A DNA stretch of 64,000 nucleotides, taken from NCBI GenBank assembly GCA_903929355.1, contig CAIYUN010000051.1:37959-101958 (forward strand). Reading direction: 5' to 3'. Source of the DNA: an uncultured Opitutaceae bacterium (GTDB lineage: Bacteria > Verrucomicrobiota > Verrucomicrobiia > Opitutales > Opitutaceae). Below, one piece after another: positions 60,475 to 64,000 of the stretch. Position 1 is the stretch's first letter. Each line of letters opens with the position of its first letter. Position numbers and translations under genes: made by a program. The notes under the pieces were generated by a model. The model did no database searches, had not been told where the DNA came from, and saw only the letters and a program-made list of their open reading frames with translations.

Positions 60475-61671
60475 ATGGGCGAAGATGCGGCCAAAGCTGC
60501 AAGGTTGGAGGGTGAGCGTCGACCGTTGGGCGTGGCGCGCGATGGCGCCGGGCTGGAATGGCACGGGGCGGGACACCGCCACCGGAAGCGCGGACGGCGC
60601 TGGCGGCGGATCCTGTGGGCGCTGCTGCTGCCTCCCCGGGGGCCGCGGATGGGACTGACGCTGCCGGGCGCGCTGCTGGTCGCGCTGGCGCTCGCCATCG
60701 GCGGCGCGGCCTACAACACGTCGAACAACATCCTTTTCATCACGCTTTCGCTGCTGCTTTCGTGCCTGCTGCTGAGCGGCGTGCTGGCCTGGCTGAATTT
60801 TTCCCGGTTGCGCTGGCGGCTGCGGGTGCGACTCCCGCTGCGCAAGGGCATGGAGCACAGCCTGATGGTGGAGGTCCGCAACGACAAGCAGTTCGCTCCC
60901 GCCTACGCGCTCGCGTTCGAGTGCGCCGCCACCGGCGGGGCGGGGCCGGTCATGGTCGCGCTGCCCGGCCGGCTGGACCCGGGGGCGCAAGCCAGCGCGG
61001 AATGGCGGCTGCGGCCGGCGCGGCGGGGGCTCCTGCGCGTCGAGCTGGTGGCGGCGGTCTCGGTCTTCCCCTTTGGGTTTGTGCGCAAGGTCGTCGGCAT
61101 CGGGCAGGGGCAGGAGGTGCCGGTGTGGCCGGCGGCGGTGGCCTACCAGACCTGCCACAACCCGCCGGGCTGGCGGCCGCGGGCCGGGGCGCGGCGCGGG
61201 ACCGCAGGGCCGCGCGGCGGCGACCTCCGGGCGTTGCGGCGCTATGCACCCGGGGATCCGCCGCGCGCAGTCCACTGGAAGGCCAGCGCGCGCGCGCGCC
61301 GGCTGCTGGTGCGCGAGTTTTCTCCCGAGCTGGACGACGGGGTGCTGCTCTCACTGCAACCGCCGGCGGAGCGGTGGCCGCGCGCGGAGCAGTTTGAGCT
61401 GCTGTGCGGCCTGGCGGCCACGCTGGCGGAGGACCTGTTCCACGCGGGGCGCTTGCGTGCGACCGTCATCGGGGACGGGCCGGTGCAACCCGTGCGGGGA
61501 GCCCGCGACGTGGAGGCGTTTCTCGACCAGATCGCCCGGTTGGAGCCGGCACCGGGGCCGGCGCGGCCGGAACCCTCGGGTGGGCCGCGGCCGGGGTTGA
61601 TGACGTTTGCACCGGACGGGGCGCGGGGGGTGATTGCCTATGTCGATGGAATCAAAACGGCCACAGCTTGA
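60475..61671 (+). CDS. DUF58 domain-containing protein
   Basis: AAYNTSNNILFITLSLLLSCLLLSGVLAWLN...GPRGGDLRALRRYAPGDPPRAVHWKASARARRLLVREFSPE; follows MoxR. Confidence 0.92.
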   Translation: MGEDAAKAARLEGERRPLGVARDGAGLEWHGAGHRHRKRGRRWRRILWALLLPPRGPRMGLTLPGALLVALALAIGGAAYNTSNNILFITLSLLLSCLLLSGVLAWLNFSRLRWRLRVRLPLRKGMEHSLMVEVRNDKQFAPAYALAFECAATGGAGPVMVALPGRLDPGAQASAEWRLRPARRGLLRVELVAAVSVFPFGFVRKVVGIGQGQEVPVWPAAVAYQTCHNPPGWRPRAGARRGTAGPRGGDLRALRRYAPGDPPRAVHWKASARARRLLVREFSPELDDGVLLSLQPPAERWPRAEQFELLCGLAATLAEDLFHAGRLRATVIGDGPVQPVRGARDVEAFLDQIARLEPAPGPARPEPSGGPRPGLMTFAPDGARGVIAYVDGIKTATA

Positions 61672-63793
61672 CCGCGCCGAGCTGCAGCAGCTTCGCTGGC
61701 TGTTTGGCACGCTGCTGCTCCTGCTGGCCGCTTGGACGGTGCCCTACATGGACATCGACGCGTGGGTCTGGCTGGCCCTGATCACGGGGGGGGCGCCGCT
61801 CATGCTCTGGCGGCCGGACTTGGCCGCGCGGTTGCCGCGCTGGGCGCACCGGCTGGCCTTTCCCCTGTTTTTGACGGTGACGGTGGCGGACTGGCGGCTG
61901 GAGACGGTCCGCGTGCTGCCGGCGCTGGTGCGGCTGACCCTCATGCTGCTGCTCTACCGGGCGGCGACCATGCGGCGGCGTCGCGAGGACCTGCAGGTGG
62001 TCGTGCTCGGCCTTTTCCTCGTGGTGGTGGCGGGCGTGCTGTCGGTGTCGGTGATGTTTGTGGCCCAGATTCTGGGGTTCACCGCCTGCGCCCTGCTGCT
62101 GCTGCTGACGCTGACACTGACGGGCACCGCGGAGACCGAGGCGGCTCCGCCGGAATGGACCCGGGTGAACTGGCCCGCGCTGGCGCGCCGGGTGCGGGCG
62201 GTGACCAACTGGCGGGTGGTATTGTTCGGCGGCGGGCTGTTTGGCGGGCTGGTGGCGCTCTCTTCCGTCTTTTTCATCCTGCTCCCACGCTTTGACCTCG
62301 AGGGCAGTCTGTTCTTCGACCACCTGATGCAGGGCAAAGCCCGGACCGGGTTCACCGACGAGGTGAAGCTGGGGGACGTGACCGACATCACGCAGGACAC
62401 CAGCATCGCCTTCCACGTGGATGTGGACGATCCGGCCAAGGTGCCCGCGAACCTCTACTGGCGGATGATCGTGCTGGACCAATATGCGGGCGGAAAATTC
62501 AGCATCTCACGAGCCTTGGAGGTGCGTCTCACGCCCGAAAAAACCGCCCGTTACAGCGGCACGGAGCAAGTGCGGGCCGGTGCACCGGTATGGACCTTCT
62601 ATTTCGAGCCGGGCATCAGCCGGTATCTCGCGCTGCCGGGCAGTTTCAACCGGCTGGTTTTCACGGAGGAGCAACCGTTGGAGGGAGATGGGGAGCTGCG
62701 CGTGGTCCGGTTGCCGCATTCGTCGGTGCAGATGCTGGCTTACAAGGTGGAAGGTTTGAACCTGGCGTCGACACTGCCGGCACCCAGCGGGGACGGGGCT
62801 CTCACCGGCCAGTCGGGAACGTTGCCGGCCTACAAGAGCCTACGGCAGATTTCCCCGGACGACCAGGCGCAGTTGGTCCGCTGGGCTCAGGCGTTGGGGG
62901 CGCCTCCGCAGAACCCTTCCGAGTTTGCGCGCCGGGCGTGTGCGTGGCTCTCAAGCAACCACGCTTACACCCTCCAGATGACGCTGCCGGATGATCCCGT
63001 GGGAGTGAAACGCGACCCGATCGTGCGGTGGCTGGACAGCACGAGTCCGGGTCACTGCGAATTTTTTGCGGGATCGCTCGTGCTGCTGGCCCGCGCCGCC
63101 GGCTACCCGGCGCGGATGGTGGTGGGCTTCAAGGGCGGCACCTGGAATCCGACCAGCGGCAATCTGACCGTGCGCAACTCCAATGCGCACGCCTGGTGCG
63201 AGGTGCTGGACGCCGCGAAAAAAGAGTGGGTGCGGGTGGACCCGATCCAGCGTGCGGACGTGTTTGGCGACGCGGCCGGCACGCTGAGCGGCGAGGCGGT
63301 GTTGCAAAAAATCAGCGACCGCACCTTCAGCGCGCGCTTCGACGGCCTGCGGATGTTCTGGTACCGGCGCATCGTGGATTTTAACCAGGGCGCGCAGGTG
63401 GAAATCGCGCACCGGGCCCGGCTGGTGATGGAGGATTTTGGTCGCTGGCTGAAGGCCTGGCTCGAGGGGAAACGGGACGCCATCCGGGCATGGCTGAACC
63501 ACCCGTGGGACCGCCGCCAGCTCGCGGAGAGCGCGGCCGCAGCGGCCTTTCTCCTCGTGGGGGCGTGGTGGTGGCGGCTGGGCCGTTTCGCCTGGCTGCG
63601 GCGGCGGGGGGGCAACCCGGTGCGACGGGAGGCCGGGCGCTGGCTGGCGCGCCTCGGAAGCCGCGCCGGAGGCGCGGTGGGGGGCGAATTGGGGGAGGAA
63701 TTGCGGCGGCTGCGGTACGGCGCGCCAGGAAGCTGGCCAAATCCGGAAAAAATCTTTCGGGCGGCGCGACGTTTTTGGCGAGGGCGGGAGTGA
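61640..63793 (+). CDS. TgpA-like DUF3488/transglutaminase-domain membrane protein
   Basis: Multi-TM N-terminus, transglutaminase core DSTSPGHCEFFAGSLVLLARAAGYPARMVVGFKGG...NSNAHAWCEVLDAAKKEWVRVDP; overlaps the DUF58 ORF. Confidence 0.94.
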   Translation: MSMESKRPQLDRAELQQLRWLFGTLLLLLAAWTVPYMDIDAWVWLALITGGAPLMLWRPDLAARLPRWAHRLAFPLFLTVTVADWRLETVRVLPALVRLTLMLLLYRAATMRRRREDLQVVVLGLFLVVVAGVLSVSVMFVAQILGFTACALLLLLTLTLTGTAETEAAPPEWTRVNWPALARRVRAVTNWRVVLFGGGLFGGLVALSSVFFILLPRFDLEGSLFFDHLMQGKARTGFTDEVKLGDVTDITQDTSIAFHVDVDDPAKVPANLYWRMIVLDQYAGGKFSISRALEVRLTPEKTARYSGTEQVRAGAPVWTFYFEPGISRYLALPGSFNRLVFTEEQPLEGDGELRVVRLPHSSVQMLAYKVEGLNLASTLPAPSGDGALTGQSGTLPAYKSLRQISPDDQAQLVRWAQALGAPPQNPSEFARRACAWLSSNHAYTLQMTLPDDPVGVKRDPIVRWLDSTSPGHCEFFAGSLVLLARAAGYPARMVVGFKGGTWNPTSGNLTVRNSNAHAWCEVLDAAKKEWVRVDPIQRADVFGDAAGTLSGEAVLQKISDRTFSARFDGLRMFWYRRIVDFNQGAQVEIAHRARLVMEDFGRWLKAWLEGKRDAIRAWLNHPWDRRQLAESAAAAAFLLVGAWWWRLGRFAWLRRRGGNPVRREAGRWLARLGSRAGGAVGGELGEELRRLRYGAPGSWPNPEKIFRAARRFWRGRE

Positions 63794-63882
63794 GTGAAGG
63801 AAAAATACAAACACGCAAATAGCTATATTACAATATATTACGAGATTTTGATGGGCGGAGAAATCGGGTGGAGGCAGTTTGA

Positions 63883-64000
63883 TTTTTTTTTTCAAAAATC
63901 TATTGACCTCCGAAAAAAAAAGTGTCCTGATTGTCCTCTTTCCCATCGGGGAAGGCTCTTTGAAATTTACTTTGTGCGATTGATTGGGACCCCCAATCAA
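63883..64000 (+). promoter_or_regulatory. AT-rich promoter-like region with boxA-like motif and terminal inverted repeat (possible rRNA-operon leader)
   Basis: T9/A9 tracts flanking TTGACC, then GGCTCTTTGAAATTT (boxA-like) and TTGATTGGG-ACC-CCCAATCAA at the right edge. Confidence 0.35.

Noticed and set aside
61634-61671. DUF58/transglutaminase overlap as a programmed frameshift
   Set aside because: A plain ATG at 61640 and a separate stop at 61671 explain ordinary translational coupling; no slippery heptamer noted.

Overview
This window is a high-GC bacterial chromosome segment. The gene families and house style suggest Verrucomicrobiota, probably Opitutaceae; that placement is inferred, not tested. 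From left to right it holds: (1) two EmrAB-type efflux cassettes, one beside a divergent LysR gene and one led by a TetR gene, with OsmC between them and a ~326-bp MITE-like element abutting the second cassette; (2) dctA, ilvB and a YmdB-like phosphoesterase; (3) a long block rich in secreted carbohydrate-active functions: four Fes-like esterases (three in near-tandem), two Aes-like alpha/beta hydrolases, two SGNH esterases, GH42, a putative GH67-like enzyme, two PD40 propeller proteins, a Tat-exported sugar isomerase-like protein and an orphan AraF-like binding protein; (4) housekeeping genes nrdR, pabA/trpG, tgt, uxs, secA, lnt and ruvC; (5) pstCAB-phoU without pstS; (6) an RGG-rich protein of unknown function, an MTAP-like phosphorylase, an M50 protease and a MoxR-DUF58-transglutaminase cluster. 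Points most worth a second look: the TIR-bounded MITE carrying 'FAKATADK' repeats; in-frame amber codons in an EmrB gene and a hybrid histidine kinase; a low-complexity Pro/Ala-RGG segment shared by unrelated secreted enzymes; many short word-like intergenic repeats, some arranged as inverted repeats; a three-way-junction REP element; and a possible rRNA-operon leader at the right edge. No tRNA, rRNA body or CRISPR array was recognised. All calls are from reading the sequence and supplied translations; no searches were run.
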